NCBI GenBank assembly: GCA_029721435.1
Contig: CM056574.1
Coordinates: forward strand, 71,405,501-71,469,500
Direction of reading: 5' to 3'
Source: Gymnothorax reevesii
Taxonomy: Eukaryota > Chordata > Actinopteri > Anguilliformes > Muraenidae
DNA: 64,000 nt
The position numbers were made by a program, and so were the translations under genes. This document shows, one piece after another, positions 34,232-45,100 of the stretch. Positions within the stretch are counted from its first letter, which is position 1. Every line of letters starts with the position of its first letter. The notes below the pieces were generated by a model. That model saw only the letters and a list, made by a program, of their open reading frames with translations, was not told where the DNA came from and did not search any database.

Positions 34232-35783
34232 CACAGCTCAAAAGATAAAAGGAGCACTAAAATGACACATCCTAGATCTGAATGAATGAAATATTCTTAT
34301 TAAATACTTTTTTCTTTACATAGTTGAATGTGCTGACAACAAAATCACACAAAAATGATCAATGGAAATCAAATTTATTAACCCATGGAGGTCTGGATTT
34401 GGAGTCACACTCAAAATTTAAGTAGAAAAACACACTACAAGCTGATCCAACTTTGATGTAATGTCCTTCAAACAAGTTAAAATGATGCTCAGTGGTGTGT
34501 GTGGCCTCCACGTGCTTGTATGACCTCCCTACAATGCCTGGGCATGCTCCTGATGAGGTGGCGGATGGTCTCCTGAGGGATCTCCTCCCAGACCTGGACT
34601 AAAGCATCCACCAACTCCTGGACAGTCTGTGGTGCAACATGGCGTTGGTGGATGGAGCAAGACATGATGTCCCAGATGTGCTCAATTGGATTCGGATCTG
34701 GGGAATGGGCGGGCCAGTCCATAGCATCAGTGCCTTTGTCTTGCAGGAACTGCTGACACACTCCAGCCACATGAGGTCTAGCATTATCTTGCATTAGGAG
34801 GAACCCAGGGCCAACCGCACCAGCATATGGTCTCACAAGGGGTCTGAGGATCTCATCTCGGTACCTGATGGCAGTCAGGCTACCTCTGGCGAGCACATGG
34901 AGGGCTGTGCGGCCCCCCAAAGAAATGCCACCCCACACCATTACTGACCCACTGCCAAACCTGTCATGCTGGAGCATGTTGCAGGCAGCAGAACATTCTC
35001 CACAGCGTCTCCAGACTCTGTCACATGTGCTCAGTGTGAACCTGCTTTCATCTGTGAAGAGCACAGGGCGCCAGTGGCAAATTTGCCAATCTTGGTGTTC
35101 TCTGGCAAATGCCAAACGTCCTGCACAGTGTTAGGCTGTAAGCACAACCCCCACCTGTGGACGTCGGGCCCTCATACCATCCTCAGGGAGTCGGTTTCTG
35201 ACCGTTTGAGCAGACGTGCACATTTGTGGCTTGCTGGAGGTCATTTTGCAGGGCTCTGACAGTGCTCCTCCTGTTCCTCCTTGGACAAAGGCGGAGGTCC
35301 TGCTGTTGGGTTGTTGACCTCCTATGGCCTCCTCCATGTCTCCTGATGTACTGGCCTGTCTCCTGGTAGCGCCTCCACTGCTCTGGACACTACGCTGACA
35401 GACACAGCAAACCTTCTTGCCACAGCTCACATTGATGTGCTATCCTGAATGAGCTGCACTACCTGAGCCACTTGTGTGGGTTGTAGAGTCCATCTCATGC
35501 TACCACTAGAGTGTAAGCACAGCCAGCATTCAAAAGTGACCAAAACATCAGCCAGAAAGCATAGGAACTGAGAAGTGGTCTGTGGTCACCACCAGCAGAA
35601 CCACTCCTTTATTGGGAGTGTCTTGCTAATTGCCTATAATTTCCACCTGTTGTCTATTCCATTTGCACAACAGCATGTGTAATTGATTGTCAATCAGTGT
35701 TGCTTCCTAAGTGGACAGTTTGATTTCACAGAAGTGTGATTGACTTGGAGTTATATTGTGTTGTTTAAGTGTTCCCTTTATTG
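34232..35783 (-). mobile_element. Tc1-like element inserted in hAT copy 1
   Basis: TA dinucleotides flank it at 34230-34231 and 35784-35785. The uninterrupted site in hAT copy 2 reads AAATTAAAATATG, so exactly one TA was duplicated. The left end CACAGCTCAAAAGATAAAAG, read in reverse complement, and the right end share the TTTAGTGTTCCCTTTA-type terminus known in this fish Tc1 group. The right terminus is slightly shortened. Confidence 0.92.
34489..35498 (-). pseudogene. Tc1-like transposase; C-terminal 208 codons open
   Basis: The probable start is the ATG at 35498 (M-R-W-T-L-Q-P), followed by a helix-turn-helix N terminus. That part carries a stop (after S-T-S-M) and frame changes. From 35115 to 34489 the frame is intact. 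It has the DDE triad in F-T-D-E-S-R-F, M-Q-D-N-A-R-P-H and N-P-I-E-H-I-W-D, and ends Q-A-R-G-G-H-T-H-H. Related fish copies are usually about 330-340 residues. The catalytic domain is well preserved, but the DNA-binding part is broken. Confidence 0.9.
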
Positions 35784-36103
35784 TAAAATATGAATATTAT
35801 TCATAATTTAAGGATTATCTGGATCTGGCGAGTTCAAGAAGAACAACAGAGCTCGAGTGGGTATCTTAAGCATTTTGTGCAGACGTGTCCGCCGGCAGAC
35901 ATGGAGCTGCAAATTTGCATGCAGAACAATATTGTATCACTAGATTGCACTCCCGGATCAGTTATTGAATATTCACAAGCATGATGGAAATGCACTATTA
36001 AAAGATCGATCTTTGAAAAAAATGAATAGATAACAAAAATTTAAACAAAAACATTGATCTGGATCGGAAAATCATTTTTTTTTAACCCAGCCCTACTTGT
36101 AAC

Positions 36104-36426
36104 GAATTATTGTGAGCTCGCTTCAGCAAAGCAGCAGACCACTCTCTCTTACTACTACTTCTGTCTAAATTTGGCCCACTAACTCCTCCTACATCGTCAA
36201 AGCTATTGATACCGCTCAAACTTAAAAAAATTCAGCTTGTTCTGAATTACATAGCATGTGAACAAATTTTAGATTTTTTTAGTTTTGAGATATTTAATTT
36301 TCAATGTCATTTTCGGGGTCCTTTAAAATCAAGCCATTTTTGTGCTGATTGACCACAGAGGAGCAGCAATACGCCTTTGCTGTGTCGTGCCAGCCAAAAT
36401 AAGAGTAGAAAAGCCTGTTGGCGTAA
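36104..36426. other. Unique spacer between the two inverted hAT copies
   Basis: 323 bp with no gene and no match elsewhere in the window that I noticed. It is the likely loop if the flanking inverted copies pair. Confidence 0.6.
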
Positions 36427-36434
36427 TTCAGAAG

Positions 36435-37806
36435 TAGGGCTTCTGAATTTGAAAAAAAAAAAAAAAAAAAAAAAAAAAATCGATTTTCCGATTCAGATCG
36501 ATTTTTATTAACATTTTCGATATTGATTAATTTTATTCAAAGATCAATCTTTTATTAGTGCATTTCCACCTTGCTTGTGAATATTCAATCACTGATCCGG
36601 GAGTGCCATCTAGTGATACAATATTGTTAAGCAAGCATAAATTTGCAGCTCCATGTCTGCTGGCGGACAGGTCTGCACAGGGCGCTTATGATACACTGCG
36701 AGCACCGCTGTTCTTCTCGAACACGCCAAATCCAGATAATCCTTAAATGATGAATTATATTCATATTTTAATTTGTAGCGAGTAGCGAAGTGGCCAGTGT
36801 CAAAATAACAAAGTAAAAGTGTACTTTTTATCTTTTAAATGTAGTAGAGTAAAATTCCCAGTTTAAAAAAAAAAACCCTCAAGTACAAATCCTCAGAAAA
36901 AAAATTACCGAAATAATGAATTTCCCGACGCAACAGATAATAATGAATAAGTTAATTGCAGGTAGAGGTATTTTGATTACGTGTCATATAAACGTACAAA
37001 GAGCAGTGTTTCATTGATAGCAAGCATGCTGCAAATGCGAAACTACCTGTTGAAGATAAAAATGTACTGTCTGTGATCCGCATGTAACTGCAGCGGACAC
37101 GACTGGTTAGGCACGGAACGGTAAATTGAGGCCGAATTTTCAAGCTACAAGTAATGATGAGAGAACAAAATCAACGTTGGATATAAATTTCGGTATCAGA
37201 TCTTCATTTTAATGTGTTGGGAGATATATTTCCATTAACAGCGTAAGATGGAAATTTAGTAATAGAACATGTCCCAATTTTCGTCCACCATTTCAACCAG
37301 TTTTCAAATAAAAAATCCAATATTACTTTCTTTGTTGAATGTATCGTACTATTTATTTCAGCACTGTCGAACATGTCCATGTGGGGTATTTTGGTTTAAA
37401 TTCAATTACATTTACTGGAAAATGAACTTGCAAAGTGAAGCATGTAATACTGACACAGTTTCAGAGAATAATAGTCTACTGACTGTTAAGTCTATGTTGC
37501 ACTTTATTATGTTGATTGATCAAATGTGTTGGTCAATAAAAAGCATTTTCAGGAAACTAGTTTGGGGTCACTTTTTTGTGTGAACTTAGTAAGAAGCCGA
37601 GTTAGAAGGTTTCTTATTAATAATTCAACAGAAAGTATAATTTCTGTCATTAGTTCTCCAAGACTCCCTTTCATATTCAAGCAAAAAAGGTACTGTAGCT
37701 GAAATATCCTTCAATGAATCGATATTGAATCTGATTGGGAATCGAATCGGACCTTGTGAATCAAAATTGAATCGATTCAGGAAATCAGAAGCAACACCCA
37801 GCCCTA
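36435..37806 (-). mobile_element. hAT-type non-autonomous element, copy 2 (inverted, uninterrupted)
   Basis: It begins TAGGGC and ends GCCCTA, flanked by a perfect 8-bp duplication TTCAGAAG (36427-36434 and 37807-37814), the hAT signature. Its sequence is the reverse complement of copy 1 along its length. Examples are the CTACCTGTTGAA, TGCAGCGGACACGACTGG and AATGAATCGATATTGAAT stretches. It contains a 30-odd-base A-run near 36446 and about 150-190 bp near 37440-37600 not seen in copy 1. No transposase frame. Confidence 0.93.
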
Positions 37807-37814
37807 TTCAGAAG

Positions 37815-38630
37815 CATTTGGCCAACTTAAAAAATATATTCCCGGGAAAACACATTTTTCCCAGTGATTGCATGTATACATAAGTCGTCCATCACTGACA
37901 AAATCTGAAAAGTTTTGCAGTCAAAGCAGCTTCCTTCCGCCCTTTTTTCCTCATCCGGAGGCTTTCTACTCCGGTGGCCTGAAAATTGGAGATTTCAGTT
38001 TGGGCACCCTGATGACGTGTACGTGACGTATTCATCAGATGGGGCTTTTCGAATTGGCGTGGAGCTACGGAAAAATTTAGAGATCATGAGAAGTCATCTT
38101 TCCATATAGTAGCTGTGAACAAAATAGCTGCACTTATGGGAAGGGATTGATTTCAGGGTTTCCTCCAGGATTTTTTGAAACTGTGGCGGAAGGCTTCAGC
38201 GTTGAGTCAAAACTCAGCATTATCAGGTGTGGCCAGTTTTCATTAATCAGCACGTAGGCGATGTAATAATTGAAGTCTATGTGCACGGAGGTTTATCAGT
38301 TTCACATGCGTGACGGCGGATTTCATGTGTAATATGAAAACCGATTATGACTCCGGAATTAGAATTAAATAATCAAGAAGGTACAATTTGGTAGAGCAGG
38401 ATGTGCTCACAGCAAACACGTAAGTTAACATCGTAGTTTATCGTTTTGCAAAGTGAATAAAATAGTTTTTCTCATTTCGTTGCACACATTGCATTCAGAA
38501 GAAAGCAGCGCGTTTTACTGCCGATTGCTAATTTTTATTCACAGGAAAACGTGTTCATTAATCAAAATGATTGATAACAGTCAAGAATTATTAGCCCTCA
38601 TTTTAACTTAACAAGGAGAACTGGCGTAGT
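37815..38630. other. No recognisable gene
   Basis: Short frames only; no repeat boundary or domain that I can support. Confidence 0.5.
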
Positions 38631-38636
38631 AAAAGA

Positions 38637-39034
38637 GTGCGGGTACTAGACTGGCCTGCCTGTAGTCCAGACCTGTCTCCCATTGAAAATGTGTGGCGCA
38701 TTATGAAGCGTAAAATACGACAACGGAGACCCCGGACTTTTGAACAACTTAGGCTGTACATCAAGCAAGAATGGGAAAGAGTTCCACCTGAAAAGCTTCA
38801 AAAATTGGTCTCCTCAGTTCCTATATGCTTACTGAGTGTCGTTAAAAGGAAAGGTGATGTAACACAGTGGTAAAAAGTTAATGATTATTTGCAAAAATCT
38901 CAGTTTAAACATTACACATCTTGTCTTTGCCGTGTATTCAATTGAATAGAAGTTGAAAAGGATTTGCAAATCATTGTATTCCGTTTTTATCTACGATTTA
39001 CATAAAGTGCCAACTTCACTGGTTTTGGGTTTTG
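38637..39034 (+). pseudogene. Tc1-like transposase C-terminal remnant with 3' end
   Basis: An open stretch of 78 codons reads W-P-A-C-S-P-D-L-S-P-I-E-N-V-W with the last catalytic Glu, then K-R-K-I-R-Q-R-R-P-R-T and K-Q-E-W-E-R-V-P, ending K-G-D-V-T-Q-W. The 3' untranslated part (AAAGGATTTGCAAATCATTG) runs to about 39034, next to a TA. It is the same family as the remnant at 18366 and better preserved. The N-terminal two thirds are absent. Confidence 0.87.
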
Positions 39035-39039
39035 TATTA

Positions 39040-39874
39040 GCTAGTTAGCTAGCGAACACACAGAGCACAGAAATGAACAGAGCGCCACGAATCACAGCAT
39101 TTTACTACTTGGCCAGGTCAGCGTTGTACAGTTCGAGACTGGTGGAGACGCTGACAATGACCTATAATCAACAAGAGCTACAACAGTCTGCAAATGTGGC
39201 CTACTATAAAGCTAATTTCAAAGCATGCAATGCGTTGACCAAGATATGCACAGAACCATAGAGAGAGATGCATCAACTTCATTGACTCCAATTGAACATT
39301 ATTTTTACAGCTGGGTTGAAGCGGAATCGACTCGGTCATGATGCAGCTGAAAAGTCGGAATTCCTTAAACAATTTCTTTCAGCTTAAAGTCTTGTGTTTA
39401 CATTTCAGCAGTTTTTCAACATTTCTTCAGGAATTTCCTTTCCCTCGCAGTTTCCAAGCACCTTCATTTTACAAGCCAACCTCTTCAACTTCTCCCACTA
39501 AAGCAAGCACACTAATTTTTCTCAGAAAATTTAGCCTTTTCAAGTTTCATTTAAAATGCGATTGAAAATGTATAAAACATTACTTTATGTATTGTGCTCT
39601 TCATTTAATGTGCATTTTGGAGTAAATGTGACAAAGAATTGTAAAAATGAATTGTTGATTGGTCTGCTGCATTCATCATAGCGGTAATGAAAATTTTTGG
39701 GCATCATGTTGACATAAAATTTGAATAAAACGGAATTTATTGGTTTTTCTGAGTAACTTTTTAATCAGAAATAACATTTCAGATTCTACTTTAGTCAATC
39801 TATTTAAAAATATCACTCAGACCAGGAGGATTATATTTTGACATTATTTTGGTACAGTTCATGAGAATCACCCT
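39040..39874. other. No recognisable gene
   Basis: Starts with TAGCTAGTTAGCTAGCG. Frames are short and unassignable. Confidence 0.5.
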
Positions 39875-39941
39875 GTGATGAGATAATCAATGTTATTCAC
39901 ATCGCCTGTCAGTGATTTTAATGTTGCGGCTGACTGGTGTA
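39875..39941 (-). repeat. Mariner/Tc1 terminal-repeat remnant
   Basis: The reverse complement reads ATACACCAGTCAGCC, then AACATTAAAATCACTGACAG, then GTGAATAACATTGATTATC. This is the terminus of a widespread fish mariner group. Only the end is present. Confidence 0.7.
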
Positions 39942-40235
39942 TCTTAAAGGTGCAGGCTGGGAGTAGGGATCCATTGGTGGGAGAAAACTTTCTTGTAAGA
40001 TCTTATTCTTGTGAAAACTAAGCATCTCACTAATGCAACAACTTATGAGTAATATTGCTTGCCTTGAACTTTTTATTTCCACAGTTTACCCTTTTCAATT
40101 AGGTACATCCAGCAGGACACACAAAGCACAGACCAAACCATCAGAAGGTATGGATTATTTCAGGCTGGATGCATAAATAGGAAAGTGACTTCAAATTACA
40201 TCAATGGTCTGCACAAATCCGAAATCTAAATCCAA

Positions 40236-40455
40236 TAACACAACCTTCAGAATGAGAGGGAACAAAAAGTTCAGGGGCACAGTTGTGAATCCAAAACTAT
40301 GTATGATGCTATCGAGTCAGCAAATGACTGTGATCCCTAAGGAATATTTCCAGCACCCTGCTGAATCCATGCCATGAAAAATTCATGCAGTCCTGTTGGC
40401 CAAGGGAATCCTGCCCTGAACAAGAGTAAGCTAAGTTACCAAATAAATAGGCCTC
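40236..40455 (+). pseudogene. Tc1/mariner transposase 3' remnant (second group)
   Basis: Reads F-Q-H-P-A-E-S-M-P, a stop, then K-I-H-A-V-L-L-A-K-G, the C terminus of a different fish Tc1/mariner transposase group. A degenerate CCAAATAAATAGGCC end follows. No catalytic residues remain. Confidence 0.65.
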
Positions 40456-40494
40456 TAGATAGATGTTAACAAGGTAAATAATAATAGCATTTAC

Positions 40495-40577
40495 TTTGAC
40501 TGTACCAGGCCTCTGTCAATAATCCTCTGTTTTATTTCCTTTATGTGCATGGGTCGCCCAGCTTCTTCCAAAACAAT
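40495..40577 (-). CDS. Putative exon, HARE-HTH-like domain, second part
   Basis: On the minus strand an acceptor (pyrimidine-rich tract ending ACTCTTTTACAG) precedes 83 coding bases beginning I-V-L-E-E-A-G-R-P-M-H-I and continuing K-E-I-K-Q-R-I-I-D-R-G-L-V-Q-S. The donor reads AAA|GTAAAT; an alternative donor lies 11 bp earlier. Phase 0 in, phase 2 out. It joins in frame to the exon at 40705-40762. The pattern (hydrophobic V-L-E, then P-M, then K-E-I, then a G-L) fits the winged-helix HARE-HTH domain known from ASXL proteins. I did not find the following exon. Confidence 0.5.
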
Positions 40578-40704
40578 CTGTAAAAGAGTCAAAGGCAAGC
40601 ATAATTGACAGGGGAAAATGGTCAACATGCATAATTATTCTACAAAATTAATGATTTGGTTCAGCAAAGTCATCTGCAAAATAAATAAAGTAGCATTTCT
40701 TTAC

Positions 40705-40762
40705 CTGAGCAGCATCCAGCCAAGTCAGGTTTGGCTTATCTGACACATCATTTGTTGGCTCC
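40705..40762 (-). CDS. Putative exon, HARE-HTH-like domain, first part
   Basis: A 58-bp minus-strand segment has acceptor TTTGTAG and donor CTCAG|GTAAAG. It reads E-P-T-N-D-V-S-D-K-P-N-L-T-W-L-D-A-A-Q in the only open frame and leaves phase 0 into the next exon. The junction falls after T-W-L-D-A-A-Q, before I-V-L-E. ASXL genes also have T-W-x-x-A-A at this point of the domain. It could belong to a host gene reaching beyond the window's repeats, or be a relic. Confidence 0.5.
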
Positions 40763-41029
40763 CTACAAAATGAACAGAAAAAGTGTTCCTCAGAGATAAT
40801 TCACATCTAAAAACACATACATACAGCTATGTTAAAAAAATAGCAGTAGAACATCAATAACCTAATGAACCACTGTTAGTAGTAGTGATGGTTCTGCATG
40901 CCAAATAAATTACTTGTAGATGTAGTAGTATAACAGAAAAATTGGAGCAAGGGTCCTGTAGCTTATCGGCAAGAAGTCTTACAGCGATGATACAAATGAT
41001 GTAAATTTCATGTGAAGTTTGACATTTGA

Positions 41030-42190
41030 ATCAATGAAAATCAATGTCAAGGTCACTGAAGAAAAGTTCACATCTATTTATGCAACGTTTTGTAATACAA
41101 TCCTAAGCTCTGAAGCAGTTTTGGTGACAAGTCGTTTAAATATGTATTCAATATGTCAATTGTGAACATTAAGGGTCACAAAATGTCAGGTTGTGATCAG
41201 CAAATGGACTTCATATATGGCTTTCTAAATGCCTATACAAACCTTGGCTCAATCTGAGACCATTTTGGTGATTCAAGTCATTGTAATTTCATTGTTTGAT
41301 CCTCAAAGTTCACTGACAGTCAAGTTGAATGTCACCAAATGAAAGTTCATATGTGACTTCCTTGATGTCAGTAACACAAACCTAGGCTCCATCTGTGACC
41401 AATTTAGTGATACAAGTCATTGAATTTTCACTAGGTCACATTTGACCTTTGAAGGTCAATACGATGGTCACCAAATGAAAGTTCATATATGACTTCCTAT
41501 GTGTCGGTAATACAAACCCAGACTCCATCTGTGACCATTTTGGCAAGACAAGTCATTTTAATTGTATTAGGTCAAGTCTGACCTTCAAATGTCATCAGAA
41601 GTCAAGCTGAATGTCACAAAATGAAAGTAACATTTTGCTTGAACTCAAGTTTGACCTTTCAAGGTCATCTGAGGTCAACTTTAACACAGCCAAAATATAG
41701 GTCATATATTACTTCCTATATGTCAGTAATACAAACTTTATCTCTATCTGCAACCATTTAGCTTCCACAGGCGATTTGGCCCATTCTTAATAAGACCCAA
41801 TGTTAAAGTACAGCGCCCCCACTACACGCACTTCCGTCGATTCACTCAAAATGGTACTCCCACTGCACATAAAGTGTATCAAGGTGAGTTGATTTCCAGA
41901 TTCAGAAATAAAAAAAAAGTTAGCAGACAGTTTTTGAGAAATAATTTTTTGAAATTTCAAGTCATATCTTTTAACATTGTTAATTTATTCCCTGACCACG
42001 AGTCTGACCTTTCAAAGTCATCTGAGGTCAACTTTAACATAGCCAATGTATTGGTCATTTATGAGTTCTTTTATGTCGATAATACAAACTTAATCTCTAT
42101 CTGCAACCATTTGACCTCCACAAGCAATCTTGCATATTCATAAAGTACAGCACCCCCCATAGACCCACTTCTGTAGATTCAATTAAAATT
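41030..42190. repeat. Degenerate minisatellite, ~137-141 bp and ~350 bp periods
   Basis: ACAAACC followed by a CTCCATCTGTGACCA-like block recurs near 41235, 41376 and 41513, then more distantly near 41731 and 42083. Copies carry GTCACCAAATGAAAGTTCATAT and TGACCT/AGGTCA half-sites. The last part (about 41665-41990) is repeated at about 42015-42310 with the same order of landmarks. No coding frame. Confidence 0.7.
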
Positions 42191-45100
42191 TCACTCGCAC
42201 TGTGCATTGATGGTACCAAGGTAAGTTGATTGCCTGATTTAGAAAAAAAATTTATCACACAATTTTTGAGAATTAATTCTTTATAATTTCTCAGTCCTAT
42301 CTTTAACATTGGAGACAAAATTTCAAGGGCCCAGAAAACGGACAATGATTAAATCAAACATCTGAGAAAGAGCTTTGGAGATATAGTAGTACGTTTTTGC
42401 AAATTTACACGAAAATTAATCAGGCCAAAAAGATGTTTAAAAATGTTCCGGACGACGGATACCCCACCACGACAATAGCTTATCGGCCCGTAAAAAATAG
42501 TTATAAATTAAAGCTGCAAGCAGCGTTGAAAGGGCCCTCGCGCCCTTCGTGCACGTTGGGGTGGCAGCAAGATCTTGATGTGTGCAGGCGTCCATTCACA
42601 GCCATTGGAAACTGTTGGACCGCGTACAATGTGGTTTCCTGAGGGGAGTGCAAAAATTTTCTAGAGGGTGCTATGGAACCATTTTGATATGCCTGTGCGC
42701 TGTGGAGCCACCTAGCACCTCCCGATCCAATATTAGCATATGTTTTCACTTCGGAGAACAATTTTATCAAGCAGAAGAAGGTTCGGGCAAATCCCACAAA
42801 GTATGTGGCAGTAAAAGCAACTCCCTGTTTCATGATGGGAGATCAAAATTCGCCGCGAAGCCACGGATACATTGTTCGATGAAATCAAAATTGATTCGCA
42901 ATTTAACATTAGCAAGGTCTTAAGATATTATTTGCCAAATATTAAGTTGATCGGATAAAATCTCAAGGAGGAGTTCGTTAAAGTACGACGCCTGTGAATG
43001 GCAAAAAATCAAAAAAAAGTTTCAATTTCAATTAAAAATGGCGGACTTCCTGTTGAGTCTAGGTCATGGCACCAAGAGACTTTTTTTTAGTTCTCAGCAT
43101 ATTCCACATGTCGACCGAATTTCATACATGTAGGTTTACCAGGCTGCGAGGGCTGCTTATTTGAAATTATCCAGGGGGCGCTATTATGACAATTTTGCCA
43201 AGCCTATATATAAGCTTTTTATCAGAGTAATACAAATGATGATTTTTATACATTTACAAAATTTGGTGAGTTTTCGAACATGCTGAGACCCTCAAAAGGG
43301 CAATTCTTTTTAAAATCTGATTGGGGGCGCTATAGTGCCATTGTGCCAAATTTAGTGCAAATTGATGTATAAGAATGAAGATTACAAGACAATCATAATT
43401 TTTGCAACTTTTTGCAAGATTTCGAGTATTCTAAGGCTTCCAAATATGTGTTCATAAAATTTGGAAAACGCAGGAAATTGCTCATAGCTCACTTCCCGTT
43501 GGCAAAAAAATTCCAAAAAAATTACCATCACCCGTCATGACAAATGCAATGATCACATTAAATTTCATGGACATTCAATTACTTTTATCTCAACATGGCC
43601 GTGTCAAGAGGGTGCTGTGGAGCCACCTGACCACACCAAATCTAATATCAACATATAGGTCTACTTGGAAGTAAACTCTTATGAAGCCTGTAAAGTTTCG
43701 CGCAAATCTTACAAAGCATGAGCGCGTAAAACCAACTTCCTGTTTCATGGCGGAACATCGAAATTTGCCGCAACGCCACGGATACAAAGTTCGATGTATC
43801 CAAAAAAGCTACGCAATTTAACATTGACTTTCTGTCTTTAGATGTCATATGCGAAATTTTAAGTTGATTGGATAAAATCTCTAGGAGGAGTTCGTTAAAG
43901 TACGACGCCTGTGAATGGCAAAAAATCAAAAAAAGTTGCAAATTCAATTAAAAATGGCGGACTTCCTGTTGAGTCTAGGTCATGGCACCAAGAGACTTTT
44001 TTTTAGGTCTTGGCATAATCTACATGTTCACTGAATTTCATACATGTCGGTTAAACATGCTGCGAGGGCTGCTTCATTGAAATATTCTAGGTGGTGCTGT
44101 AATGCAATTTTGCCAAATCCATCTGCAAACTTCATAGGCTAGTAAATAGTATGACGAGCTTAATATACCTGCAAAGTTTTGTGAGTTTTCGAGCATGCTG
44201 ACGCCCTCAAAAATGCGATTATGTATTAGGGGGCGCTATAGAGCCAACATGTCACACCTAGTGCCAAGTGAGATATCGAATCAAAGAAATTAATATTTTT
44301 AGTCGATGAGCCAAGTTTGGTGAGTTTTTGAGTATGATAAGGCCCTCAAAAATGTGTTCGTAAAATCTGAAAAAACGCAGGAAATGGCTCATAGCTCACT
44401 TCCTGTGGGGCAAAAAAATTTCAAAAAAATTGACAAAAAAATTTATGATGACTACTATGACTCTATGAAATTTCGTGAGAATCCGAGCAAGTGCGTTCCA
44501 AAATGGCCTCGTGTTTGGTGGCGCTATAGAGCCACCGGGGCATGTCCAAGCACCAAAATAAAAATAGTTTGCAATTTTCACGACGACTGACGTGTGGGCA
44601 AATTTTTATGAGTTTTCGTGCATGGCAAAGCCCTCAAAAATGCGTTCTCGCAGCAGAATAAAAAGAAGAAGAAGAATAATAATAATAATAATTAAAGCTG
44701 CAAGCAGCGTTGAAAGGGCCCTCGCCCCCCCCTGTGCACGTTGGGGTGGCAGCAAGATCTTGATGGCTGCAGGTGTCCATTCAGAGCCATTGGACACAGC
44801 TGGACCGCGTACAATGTGGTTTCCTGATGGGAGTGCAAAAATTTTCTGGAGGGCGCTATGATACCATTTTGACTTGCCTGTGCACAAAATCTACAACACA
44901 GTAATCGTAATACAGGGCTCCATGAGTGTTTTGATTTTTGTAAATTTTCCAGCATGTTTAGACTTTCAAAAGAGCAATTCTTTTATAAATATTATTGGGG
45001 GCGCTATAGAGCCATTATGCCCCCATTTAGTGCCAATTGATGGATGTATTGAAGAGAATAAGACAGTTCTAATTTTTGGATGGTTTTGCAAGTTTTGGAG

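Larger units (their letters stand above)
30735..36095 (+). mobile_element. hAT-type non-autonomous element, copy 1 (carries two insertions)
   Basis: The ends TAGGGCTGGGT and its complement are perfect 11-bp inverted repeats. The flanking 8-bp segments CTGGTGAC (30727-30734) and CTTGTAAC (36096-36103) match at six of eight positions, as expected for an aged hAT duplication. The element's own sequence is 30735-31447, 34098-34231 and 35786-36095. These align in reverse complement with copy 2 at 36435-37806. The AATCGATTC-rich left end and absence of a transposase frame mark it as non-autonomous. A minus-strand LINE (31448-34097) and a Tc1 element (34232-35783) sit inside. Confidence 0.88.

Noticed and set aside
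34599..35430. Additional frames on both strands over the Tc1 transposase
   Set aside because: They are shadows of the transposase coding region. Only the 34489-35115 minus frame and its decayed N-terminal extension carry the DDE and helix-turn-helix motifs.
30735..37806. Single giant palindromic foldback element
   Set aside because: The two halves have different 8-bp target duplications and intact outer ends, so they are two separate insertions in opposite orientation.
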